A stretch of DNA of 64,000 nucleotides from Ruminococcus flavefaciens (GTDB taxonomy: Bacteria > Bacillota > Clostridia > Oscillospirales > Ruminococcaceae): NCBI GenBank assembly GCA_002371825.1, contig DFHF01000045.1, forward strand, positions 13,747-77,746. Reading direction: 5' to 3'. Made by a program: the position numbers and the translations under genes. Positions 16,512 through 23,664 of the stretch are shown here, in pieces. Every line of letters starts with the position of its first letter. The first letter of the stretch is position 1. The notes below the pieces were generated by a model that was given only the letters and a program-made list of their open reading frames with translations, was not told where the DNA came from and ran no database searches.

Positions 16512-17936
16512 TTAAAGCCTTATAATGCTGTTTTCCGTGACTACAGAGAACGGACATAACAAGAAGCGGTGTTCATCGGAGTCATATACAAGTCCGCCGA
16601 AAACAGCTCCGCCGCTGAGGTTGCCCGCAATAAGCCTGAGTGAATCACAAGCACCGGGATATGCAGAGTGTTCACGCAGCGCAATAGTCTCATCTCCGCA
16701 TTTCACAACACCATGACCGTCCCGGGCATAGCCTATGGAGTCAAATTTTATAAGTACCGCAGCATATGGGCGGGAAAGAGTATTTTTCAGTTCATTCTTC
16801 GCCATTTTCACCGCAGCCGAGATAGTGGGCTGAGCCTTGGATATAGCCTGCCGGAAATCCTTTTCCTCAGTCGGCAGCGCCTCTGCTTCCTCCCAGCGGA
16901 CACGTCTGTTCATGCCTCCGGGGTAGAGATAGAGTTCTCTGGCGATATAAAGATCAAATCTGGCATCCTCTGTCTGAATATACTTCAAAGCCTTATACGG
17001 CCGGATATTGTCGGTGCGGAAGATATCCCCGGTATCCAGGTCTATCCAGAAGCCCTCATCCACAACAGTCTGCCGTGAGGGAAGGTCTATACGGGCGAAT
17101 GAGAGCTGAAGAAGAGCCGTATTTTCCCTGTAAAGTCCAAGCTCCTTCAGCTGAGAGAGCTTCCATACCCCTCCCATTTCTTCGTACAGGATATTATCCT
17201 CAGGCAGGACTTCACCGGTCTCGAGCTTAGAATCTATATAATCACGGCTTTTCCTGACAGCCGAGCCAAGTCTTACACAAAGAGCTATTATGCGTGAAGT
17301 TTCACTGTCATCAGGGGTCTCGGAAAGTGTCTGTACCGCACTGATAATATCGTTCATAATGGCCTGAGGCTCCGGGAGATAGTAGTCACCCAGCTGCTTT
17401 GCAAGACCTGCATACTGAGCGCAGGCAGCCTTATTCAGAGAACCAATACCGTTGCTGAGGATATCATGCACGAATCTTTCAGCCAGCTCCAGCCCCTCAC
17501 GCTGCTTTTTAAGTTTTTTTGCCGCAGCAGACTTGTTCTGCTTCGGAGCAGCCTTCTGAGCATCTGGTGAAGCTGCTTTTTCAGCACGTTTCTCTATCTT
17601 TTCACGCTTTCTTGCAATATCCTCCGGTACCTCCCCCACAGTGAAGTCCTTCTGAGCCGTCCAGTCATACATAAGAGCCAGACAATGCTTGCAGGGTATC
17701 TGTCTGCTGGGACAGGAGCATCGGAATACAGCTGTATCACCTGAAAGGTCAACAGAGGCATTATAGGGCTTGCTGCCGCTTCCGTAGCAGTCACCGAATA
17801 TCAGAGTATTATCCGCAGATATGCAGAGTTTCCTGAACCCTCCGTTTTTTGAGATCTTTTTTGCATTTGTTAGAGCAGAAGAATTCACCGCATGAGAACT
17901 GATGAATTCTTCAGTTATAGTTTTTACGTCAGACAT
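16512..17936 (-). CDS. SWIM zinc-finger protein, first gene of MoxR operon
   Basis: This 474-residue protein has a SWIM zinc finger at residues 73-84: Cys73-x-Cys75, then Cys82-x-His84 in PCKHCLALMYDW. SWIM fingers bind DNA or protein and recur in MoxR/VWA operons. Residues about 105-150 are a Lys/Ala/Glu-rich charged linker (RKREKIEKRAEKA). The remainder is globular without recognised catalytic motif. AAGGAGG lies 5 nt before the ATG and a canonical promoter is just upstream, making this the lead gene of the operon. Confidence 0.85.
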   Translation of the reverse strand: MSDVKTITEEFISSHAVNSSALTNAKKISKNGGFRKLCISADNTLIFGDCYGSGSKPYNASVDLSGDTAVFRCSCPSRQIPCKHCLALMYDWTAQKDFTVGEVPEDIARKREKIEKRAEKAASPDAQKAAPKQNKSAAAKKLKKQREGLELAERFVHDILSNGIGSLNKAACAQYAGLAKQLGDYYLPEPQAIMNDIISAVQTLSETPDDSETSRIIALCVRLGSAVRKSRDYIDSKLETGEVLPEDNILYEEMGGVWKLSQLKELGLYRENTALLQLSFARIDLPSRQTVVDEGFWIDLDTGDIFRTDNIRPYKALKYIQTEDARFDLYIARELYLYPGGMNRRVRWEEAEALPTEEKDFRQAISKAQPTISAAVKMAKNELKNTLSRPYAAVLIKFDSIGYARDGHGVVKCGDETIALREHSAYPGACDSLRLIAGNLSGGAVFGGLVYDSDEHRFLLCPFSVVTENSIIRL

Positions 17937-17948
17937 AGTTACCTCCTT

Positions 17949-17998
17949 GCGAAGAAAAAATACACATATATTATATCATATCTTCGCATCAATTTCAA
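17949..17998 (-). promoter_or_regulatory. promoter of MoxR operon with flanking inverted repeat
   Basis: On the minus strand TTGAAA (17993-17998) and TATAAT (17970-17975) are spaced 17 bp. A 7-bp inverted repeat, GCGAAGA (17949-17955) and TCTTCGC (17981-17987), has one arm in the -35/-10 spacer and the other near the expected transcript start, which is the geometry of a repressor operator. Confidence 0.65.
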
Positions 17999-18050
17999 CA
18001 AAAACAACAAAAATCTTTTATAGATTTTGGAAAATGATCTGAGCAGACTA

Positions 18051-18079
18051 TGGACATTTTCAGATTTTTATGTTATTAT
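18051..18079 (+). promoter_or_regulatory. predicted promoter of PNPOx-family gene
   Basis: TGGACA (18051-18056) and TATTAT (18074-18079) are spaced 17 bp, about 50 nt before the start codon. Confidence 0.5.
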
Positions 18080-18127
18080 AGTTATATAATAAACGAGATC
18101 ACCCGCAATGACATGGAGGTATTTATT

Positions 18128-18529
18128 ATGGAAAATATTGAAAAGGTATGCCGGTTCCTCGATGAGGCTCAGACCTACTATCTCGCTACAGTTGAAGGCG
18201 ACCAGCCAAGAGTCAGACCATTCGGCACAGCACTTATCTATGACGGCCGTCTCTATATCCAGACAGGCAGAGTGAAGCCTGTATCAAAACAGATCGCTGC
18301 AAATCCCAAAGTAGAGATATGTGCCTTCAAGGACGGTAAATGGCTCCGTGTTTCAGGAGAGCTCGTAGATGACAATAACCGTGAAGTCAAGGTGGCAATG
18401 CTTGAAAAGATACCCGCACTGAAATCTATGTACAGTGTTGACGATGACAATACACAGGTGCTCTATTTCAAAAATGCAACAGCTGTATTCAGCTCTATGA
18501 CAGAGGCACCTGAAACAATCACCTTCTGA
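18128..18529 (+). CDS. pyridoxamine 5'-phosphate oxidase family protein
   Basis: This 133-residue split-barrel flavin-binding protein has the family's typical order: YYLATVEGDQPRVRPFGTAL near the N-terminus, then GRLYIQTG and VSKQIAANPKVEICAF. Proteins of this size bind FMN or F420-type cofactors and are reductases of unknown small substrates rather than true PdxH. GGAGG at 18115-18119 sets the start at 18128; an ATG at 18113 overlaps that ribosome site. It is a single-gene unit closed by a terminator. Confidence 0.9.
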   Translation: MENIEKVCRFLDEAQTYYLATVEGDQPRVRPFGTALIYDGRLYIQTGRVKPVSKQIAANPKVEICAFKDGKWLRVSGELVDDNNREVKVAMLEKIPALKSMYSVDDDNTQVLYFKNATAVFSSMTEAPETITF

Positions 18530-18557
18530 TCTGAAAAATACATATTGCAGAGCATAT

Positions 18558-18588
18558 AGAGGCACACAGCTTGTGTGCCTCTTTTTTA
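18558..18588 (+). terminator. rho-independent terminator
   Basis: A 10-bp perfect stem (AGAGGCACAC at 18558-18567 with GTGTGCCTCT at 18573-18582) is followed by a T-run. Confidence 0.9.
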
Positions 18589-18635
18589 TCAGCATCAAAA
18601 AAATGTCAGAACGGAGCATCCGGAATAAAATGGAG

Positions 18636-18664
18636 TTGAAACGCAGTTCCCGCCGTGATATAAT
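18636..18664 (+). promoter_or_regulatory. predicted promoter of AraC/ABC transporter operon
   Basis: TTGAAA (18636-18641) and TATAAT (18659-18664) are spaced 17 bp. The palindrome at 18707-18722 lies about 40 nt downstream of the -10 box, inside the leader. Confidence 0.6.
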
Positions 18665-18706
18665 TTAAACTGGTCTTGGAAGCAAGGCTTATATTTATAG
18701 CAGAAA

Positions 18707-18722
18707 GTTAGATTAATCTAAC
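18707..18722. promoter_or_regulatory. 16-bp perfect palindrome, candidate operator
   Basis: GTTAGATTAATCTAAC is a perfect palindrome 35 nt before the AraC start codon. Its TTAG...CTAA ends resemble iron-regulator (DtxR-type) boxes, which would fit a siderophore transporter, but the resemblance is partial and the AraC protein itself or another regulator could bind it. Confidence 0.55.
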
Positions 18723-18757
18723 AATTAAGAAGTTTAAAATGAAAGGGCAGATATAAA

Positions 18758-19735
18758 ATGAACGAAGATCTTTTTGAGACCCTTGACAAGGCTGGTTTCG
18801 GTTCTAATGTTCACGAGGTGGCCTCAGAGGGAGAATGCAGAGTGCTTAGGCTGGATGATGACTCCGGAGAAGGATTTATGACAATGTATCGTGTATTTAA
18901 GGGAATATACCTTATGTACAACGATTTTCATCTGAAAAGCTGTAATTCCGAGTATCAGAATGCAGAAACAGTGCTTTGCATTGACCACTGCCGTGAAGGG
19001 CGGATAGAGCATACAAACGCTCTGGGCGGACATTACTACATGGAAGCCGGAGACCTGCGTATCGACAGGCGTATTCACCACGAAGGAAAAGTCGAGCTGC
19101 CGCTGTCTCATTATCACGGCATAACTATAGGATTTATGCAGGGACTGGCCGAAGCATCGCTGAAAAAGGAGCTCCCCTTTTTTACCGCAGACCTGAAAGC
19201 CATAGGAGAAAGGTTCTGTCATAACAGCAAGGAATTTATCATCAGAGAAAACGGTCCTCTGAACCTGCTGTTTACTCAGCTCTATCATCCGCCTAAGAGC
19301 GTCAGACTGGATTATTTCAAGATCAAAATATCAGAGCTGCTGCTCTGGCTGAGCACAATAGACCCTGCACAGCTGACCGAGCAGAGACAGTATTATCCTG
19401 CAAGCCAGACTGACAAGGTCAAGGAGCTTCATTCGCTGATAACAGATAATCTTGAAAGATCATTTACCGTCAGCGAACTATCAGAGATATCAGGTATGCC
19501 AGCTGCTACCCTGAGGAAAGTTTTCAGGGCAGTTTACGGTGCTCCGATATATCAGTACATCAAAAGCTATAAAATGAAAGCCGCCGCCGCAATGCTCATC
19601 TCAGAGAGCGGCATAAATATCGCAGAGATATCACAGCGGCTCGGCTACGACAATGCATCAAAGTTTTCTGCGGCATTCCGTGACGTCATGGGCACAGCGC
19701 CTCAGAATTACAGAAAAAGGCAGGAGGAATCATAA
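18758..19735 (+). CDS. AraC-family transcriptional regulator
   Basis: This 325-residue regulator has an N-terminal sensor region of about 210 residues and a C-terminal AraC DNA-binding domain with two helix-turn-helices (FTVSELSEISGMPAATLRKV and NIAEISQRLGYDNASKFSAA, ending APQNYRK). The gene overlaps the first transporter gene by 1 nt (TAATG). AraC plus two half-ABC transporters is the layout of siderophore-uptake loci such as ybtA-ybtP-ybtQ, so it probably activates the transporters in response to their ligand. The ligand is unknown. Confidence 0.9.
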   Translation: MNEDLFETLDKAGFGSNVHEVASEGECRVLRLDDDSGEGFMTMYRVFKGIYLMYNDFHLKSCNSEYQNAETVLCIDHCREGRIEHTNALGGHYYMEAGDLRIDRRIHHEGKVELPLSHYHGITIGFMQGLAEASLKKELPFFTADLKAIGERFCHNSKEFIIRENGPLNLLFTQLYHPPKSVRLDYFKIKISELLLWLSTIDPAQLTEQRQYYPASQTDKVKELHSLITDNLERSFTVSELSEISGMPAATLRKVFRAVYGAPIYQYIKSYKMKAAAAMLISESGINIAEISQRLGYDNASKFSAAFRDVMGTAPQNYRKRQEES

Positions 19736-21486
19736 TGGGAAAAGATAAAAGCGGCTCCTTTGGCTGGCTTCTCAGTCAGTCAGGCGAGCGAAAAGGGAAA
19801 TTCATTGCAAGCGTTATTCTTGCAGCACTGAGCATGATATGCGGTATCGTGCCCTACTATTTCATTGCAGATATAGTAAAGGACCTGCTCAGCGGCAGCA
19901 CTGACAAGAGCGCATATATACTGAACTGTGTCATAATACTTGCGCTGTGGCTGGGACATTCGCTGTTTCATGCACTTTCAACAGCAAACTCCCACCTTGC
20001 AACATTCCACACCCTTGCAGTGATAAGAAAAAAATCACTTGACAAGCTGGCAAAAATGCCGCTGGGCAATGTTATAAGTCAGCCTTCGGGAGCACTCAAA
20101 AGCACAATAGTAGAGCGCATAGACAGCATTGAGACTACCCTTGCACATATACTTCCTGAATTTACAACGGGAATAGGAGCACCTATAATCATAATTATAT
20201 ACACATTTATCATAAGCTGGAAGCTTGGTCTCGCAGCACTTATCACAGTCCCGCTGGGAATCATATGCTATGCTCTTATGATGTTCGGATACGAAGAGAA
20301 CTATGCGAGAACTGTCAGGGCAACAAAAGCTCTCAATGCCGTTACAACTGAATATATCAACGGTATCGAGGTAATAAAGGTATTCGGAAAGGCTCAGTCA
20401 AGCTATGAAAAATTCGCTGCCGCAGCAAAGGAAAGCGCCTCCAGCTTTGTTGACTGGATGAGAAAATGCAACGTTTATATGACTTTTGCAATGTGCATAA
20501 TGCCTGCCACTATGCTCTCTGTTCTGCCTATCGGCGGTATAATGGCCATTCACGGCACCATAAGCACTGCTGACTTCATCACTGTTATAATCCTTACAGT
20601 AGGACTTATAGAACCTCTTATCGGAGTAATGTCCTACTCCGACGATATCGCACAGATGGATACCATAGTCACCGAAGTAAGGAACATATTAGACGCTCCC
20701 GAAATGGAGCGCCCTGAGAAGCTTACAAAGAATATCAGCGGCGGAGACATCGTACTTGACGATGTGCATTTCAGCTATTCAGACAAGGAGATACTCCATG
20801 GTATTTCAATGACCATACACAGCGGAGAATTCATAGCACTTGTAGGACCTTCCGGCAGCGGAAAATCCACAGTTGCAAGACTTATCGCAAGCCTTTGGGA
20901 TACAGACAGCGGCAGCATATCCCTGGGCGGAGTTGATATCAGGGACATCCCTCTCAACGACTACAATAAAAAGATAGCCTACGTCTCACAGGACAACTTC
21001 CTTTTTGATCTTTCAGTGCGTGAGAACATCCGTCTCGGTGACCAGTCAGCCACAGATAAGGAAGTGGAAGAAGCTGCCAGGAAATGCGGCTGCCATGATT
21101 TCATAATGGGACTTGAAAAGGGCTATGATACTGTTGTAGGAACCTCCGGCGGGCATCTCTCAGGCGGAGAGCGTCAGCGTATCGCCATTGCAAGAGCAAT
21201 GCTGAAAAATGCAGATATAATAATCCTGGATGAGGCTACAGCCTATACCGACCCTGAAAACGAAGCTCTTATCCAGCGCAGTGTGGCCAGTCTTGTAAAG
21301 GGAAAAACTCTGATCGTTATCGCACACAGACTTTCCACAGTAAAAAATGCTGACAGGCTTTACGTCATCAGTGACGGAAATATCGAGGAACAGGGCACAC
21401 ATGACGAACTGCTGGCAAAGAATGGTCTTTACAGTTCAATGTGGACTGCACATATCTCAGTAAAGGACGGCGAAAACGATGTTTAA
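19735..21486 (+). CDS. half-size ABC transporter, membrane plus ATPase domain (first)
   Basis: This 583-residue protein has an N-terminal six-helix exporter-type membrane domain (residues about 15-310) and a C-terminal nucleotide-binding domain with Walker A GPSGSGKST, signature LSGGERQRIAIARAM, Walker B ADIIILDEATA and H-loop IVIAHRLST. It pairs with the next gene to form a heterodimer. Although the fold is exporter-like, AraC-linked pairs of this type include siderophore importers (YbtPQ, IrtAB), so iron-siderophore uptake is plausible but not proved. The stop overlaps the next start by 8 nt. Confidence 0.9.
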   Translation: MGKDKSGSFGWLLSQSGERKGKFIASVILAALSMICGIVPYYFIADIVKDLLSGSTDKSAYILNCVIILALWLGHSLFHALSTANSHLATFHTLAVIRKKSLDKLAKMPLGNVISQPSGALKSTIVERIDSIETTLAHILPEFTTGIGAPIIIIIYTFIISWKLGLAALITVPLGIICYALMMFGYEENYARTVRATKALNAVTTEYINGIEVIKVFGKAQSSYEKFAAAAKESASSFVDWMRKCNVYMTFAMCIMPATMLSVLPIGGIMAIHGTISTADFITVIILTVGLIEPLIGVMSYSDDIAQMDTIVTEVRNILDAPEMERPEKLTKNISGGDIVLDDVHFSYSDKEILHGISMTIHSGEFIALVGPSGSGKSTVARLIASLWDTDSGSISLGGVDIRDIPLNDYNKKIAYVSQDNFLFDLSVRENIRLGDQSATDKEVEEAARKCGCHDFIMGLEKGYDTVVGTSGGHLSGGERQRIAIARAMLKNADIIILDEATAYTDPENEALIQRSVASLVKGKTLIVIAHRLSTVKNADRLYVISDGNIEEQGTHDELLAKNGLYSSMWTAHISVKDGENDV

Positions 21487-23212
21487 GATACTGAAAAACT
21501 TCTTTGCTTTCTGCGATGCAGAGGACAGAAAGCGCTTCTACGCTTCAATAGTCCTGAGCCTGTTTCAGGCACTGTTTGAGGCTCTGAAAATACCTGCCAT
21601 AGCCTGCATGGCAAAGGCACTTCTCGATGATGATGTGACCGGAAAGACCTGTCTGACCTGTCTGTGCATAATGCTTGTAAGCATTATCGGTTCAGGCTCA
21701 TTCAAGGCAAAAGCAACTATGCTCCAGACTGAGGGCGGATATAACACCTGCGCTAACAAGCGTATGCAGCTTGCTGAGCACCTGCGCTACCTGCCCATGG
21801 GCTACTATAATGAAAACAGTCTCGGAAAGATAATGTCCGTTACCACAAACACAATGCAGAATCTTGAAAATGTTGCAACACGAGTAGTTATGCTCGTATG
21901 CTCCGGACTTCTCACAACAGCTGTCATCACAGCAATGATACTTTTCTATGACTGGCGGATAGGACTTATCCTCTGCGGCGGACTTGTGATATTCTTTATA
22001 ATAAACAGCGGAATGATGAAGGTATCTGCCGGAATGGCAAAACAGAAAATTGAGAAGGACTCAGCCCTTGTCGCAAAAGTAATAGAGTACATACAGGGCA
22101 TCTTCGAGGTCAAAGCTTTCCGTCTTACCGGAGACAGGAGCCGTGAGCTCAACTCTGCAATAGACGAGAATGAGAATGCCAACTCCGCCATGGAGCTCAG
22201 ACTTATCCCCTTTATGACAATGCAGAGCTTCTGGCTCAAGGCAGTCGGAACAGTGATAGTGCTTGTCTCAGTCCTGCTCCATATAGACGGAAGTATGGAC
22301 CTGCTCACCACTATCATCATGATAATCAGCTCATATCTTATATACGCGCAGCTTGACAATGCGGGAAAATACTCCGCCCTGCTCAGAACAGTTGATGCAA
22401 GTGTTCGTCAGGCTCAGGAGATACTTGATACTCCCCAGATGGACATCTCAGGCGAGGATATCAGACCTGAGAGCCACAATATAGCTGCTGAAAGCATCAG
22501 CTTTGCCTATGAAAAGAGAAAGATCATCGATGACATAACTATTGATATACCTGAACACACGACCACTGCCATAGTAGGACCTTCAGGCGGCGGAAAGACT
22601 ACCCTCACATCGCTTCTTTCACGTTTCTGGGATGTTGACGAGGGCAGAGTAACACTTGACGGCAGAGACGTCCGGGAATACAGTATGGATGCACTGATGA
22701 GAAATTACAGCTTTGTTTTCCAGAGGGTATATCTCTTTGCAGACACCATTGCAAACAATATACGTTTTGGTCAGCCGGAAGCGCCTATGGAAAAGGTCAT
22801 TGAAGCTGCCAAAAAAGCCTGCTGTCACGACTTTATAATGAGTCTCCCCGACGGTTATGATACAGTTATCGGTGAAGGCGGAGCCTCTCTCTCCGGAGGC
22901 GAAAAGCAGCGTCTCTCCATAGCCCGTGCAATAATGAAGGATTCACCCATAATCGTGCTGGATGAGGCCACAGCAAATGTTGACCCGGAAAACGAAGCCG
23001 AGCTGATGAAAGCTATAGAAGCACTCACTCAGGAAAAAACTATCATCATGATAGCACACAGACTTAAAACTGTTCGTAATGCCGATCAGATCCTGGTAAT
23101 TGAAAACGGAAAAATCGCTCAGAAGGGCACCCATGAAACACTTATGAGTGAAGAAGGGATCTACCGCAATTTCATTGAGAGCAGACGTGAAGCTGCCTCA
23201 TGGAGACTATAA
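21479..23212 (+). CDS. half-size ABC transporter, membrane plus ATPase domain (second)
   Basis: This 577-residue partner of the preceding transporter has six membrane helices in residues about 15-300, then Walker A GPSGGGKTT, signature LSGGEKQRLSIARAI, Walker B SPIIVLDEATA and H-loop IMIAHRLKT. Both sites look catalytically competent, unlike many heterodimers with one degenerate site. It is the last gene of the operon and is followed after about 100 nt by a long hairpin. Confidence 0.9.
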   Translation: MFKILKNFFAFCDAEDRKRFYASIVLSLFQALFEALKIPAIACMAKALLDDDVTGKTCLTCLCIMLVSIIGSGSFKAKATMLQTEGGYNTCANKRMQLAEHLRYLPMGYYNENSLGKIMSVTTNTMQNLENVATRVVMLVCSGLLTTAVITAMILFYDWRIGLILCGGLVIFFIINSGMMKVSAGMAKQKIEKDSALVAKVIEYIQGIFEVKAFRLTGDRSRELNSAIDENENANSAMELRLIPFMTMQSFWLKAVGTVIVLVSVLLHIDGSMDLLTTIIMIISSYLIYAQLDNAGKYSALLRTVDASVRQAQEILDTPQMDISGEDIRPESHNIAAESISFAYEKRKIIDDITIDIPEHTTTAIVGPSGGGKTTLTSLLSRFWDVDEGRVTLDGRDVREYSMDALMRNYSFVFQRVYLFADTIANNIRFGQPEAPMEKVIEAAKKACCHDFIMSLPDGYDTVIGEGGASLSGGEKQRLSIARAIMKDSPIIVLDEATANVDPENEAELMKAIEALTQEKTIIMIAHRLKTVRNADQILVIENGKIAQKGTHETLMSEEGIYRNFIESRREAASWRL

Positions 23213-23309
23213 AGCAGAAGCTTTTTCAAATGAGGAGCAGAGTGAGCTGTTTTTCCGGACGGTGATCTGCTGCCCTTTCTCTCTAATGCATATGACTTGA
23301 TTTACAAAC

Positions 23310-23431
23310 AAAGCCGGCATTTTTAAGGCTGCTCCCCTTAGCGAAAAAAAGGTTACCGAGCCTGAAATTATAGTCTCGTAAAAATAACCTGCGATCCGCC
23401 AGAGTGAGCTTTCCTTACTGCCGGCTTTTCA
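23310..23431 (+). terminator. long-armed nested hairpin ending the transporter operon
   Basis: Outer arms AAAGCCGGCA (23310-23319) and TGCCGGCTTT (23419-23428) enclose nested arms AGGTTA/TAACCT and CGAG/CTCG. A T-rich tract (CTTTTCATTTT) follows. The structure spans about 120 nt, far longer than an ordinary terminator. The rest of the gene-free stretch 23213-23500 shows nothing else recognisable. Confidence 0.5.
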
Positions 23432-23502
23432 TTTTCTGAATAATCGAAGATAAAAAGCAGAAACTATTAAAGCAGTTATCTGTTACACATGACTAACACT
23501 TA

Positions 23503-23543
23503 TTGACAAAACTTTATCAATATGATATCATAACATTGATAAA
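23503..23543 (+). promoter_or_regulatory. adhE promoter with inverted repeat over the -10 box
   Basis: TTGACA (23503-23508) and TATCAT (23526-23531) are spaced 17 bp. The 9-bp inverted repeat TTTATCAAT (23513-23521) and ATTGATAAA (23535-23543) brackets the -10 box, as expected for a repressor operator. It does not match the Rex consensus closely. Confidence 0.65.
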
Positions 23544-23553
23544 AAAATAACGA

Positions 23554-23635
23554 AGAGATGAGCTCACATTGTTTCTCCATGACTTAACGGAACAGGCAGC
23601 CGGGATCAGCTCCCCTGCCTTCCGTTAACATCTCT
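23554..23635 (+). ncRNA. structured 5' leader of adhE
   Basis: A 7-bp outer stem (AGAGATG 23554-23560 with CATCTCT 23629-23635) encloses a 9-bp perfect stem (TTAACGGAA 23584-23592 with TTCCGTTAA 23620-23628), continued by GGCAG/CTGCC after a 2-nt bulge. No T-run follows, so it is not a terminator. It ends 29 nt before the adhE start and could be a cis-regulatory or stabilising element. Confidence 0.55.
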
Positions 23636-23664
23636 GACAAAGCATTATCAAAACGGAGGTAAAT

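Noticed and set aside
10158..17936. Calling the five-gene operon a proven defence system
   Set aside because: No nuclease, toxin or other effector motif is visible and the neighbours are metabolic genes; the role is left open.
23503..23543. Rex operator at adhE
   Set aside because: The inverted repeat lacks the TTGTTAA half-site core; it is kept only as an unassigned operator.
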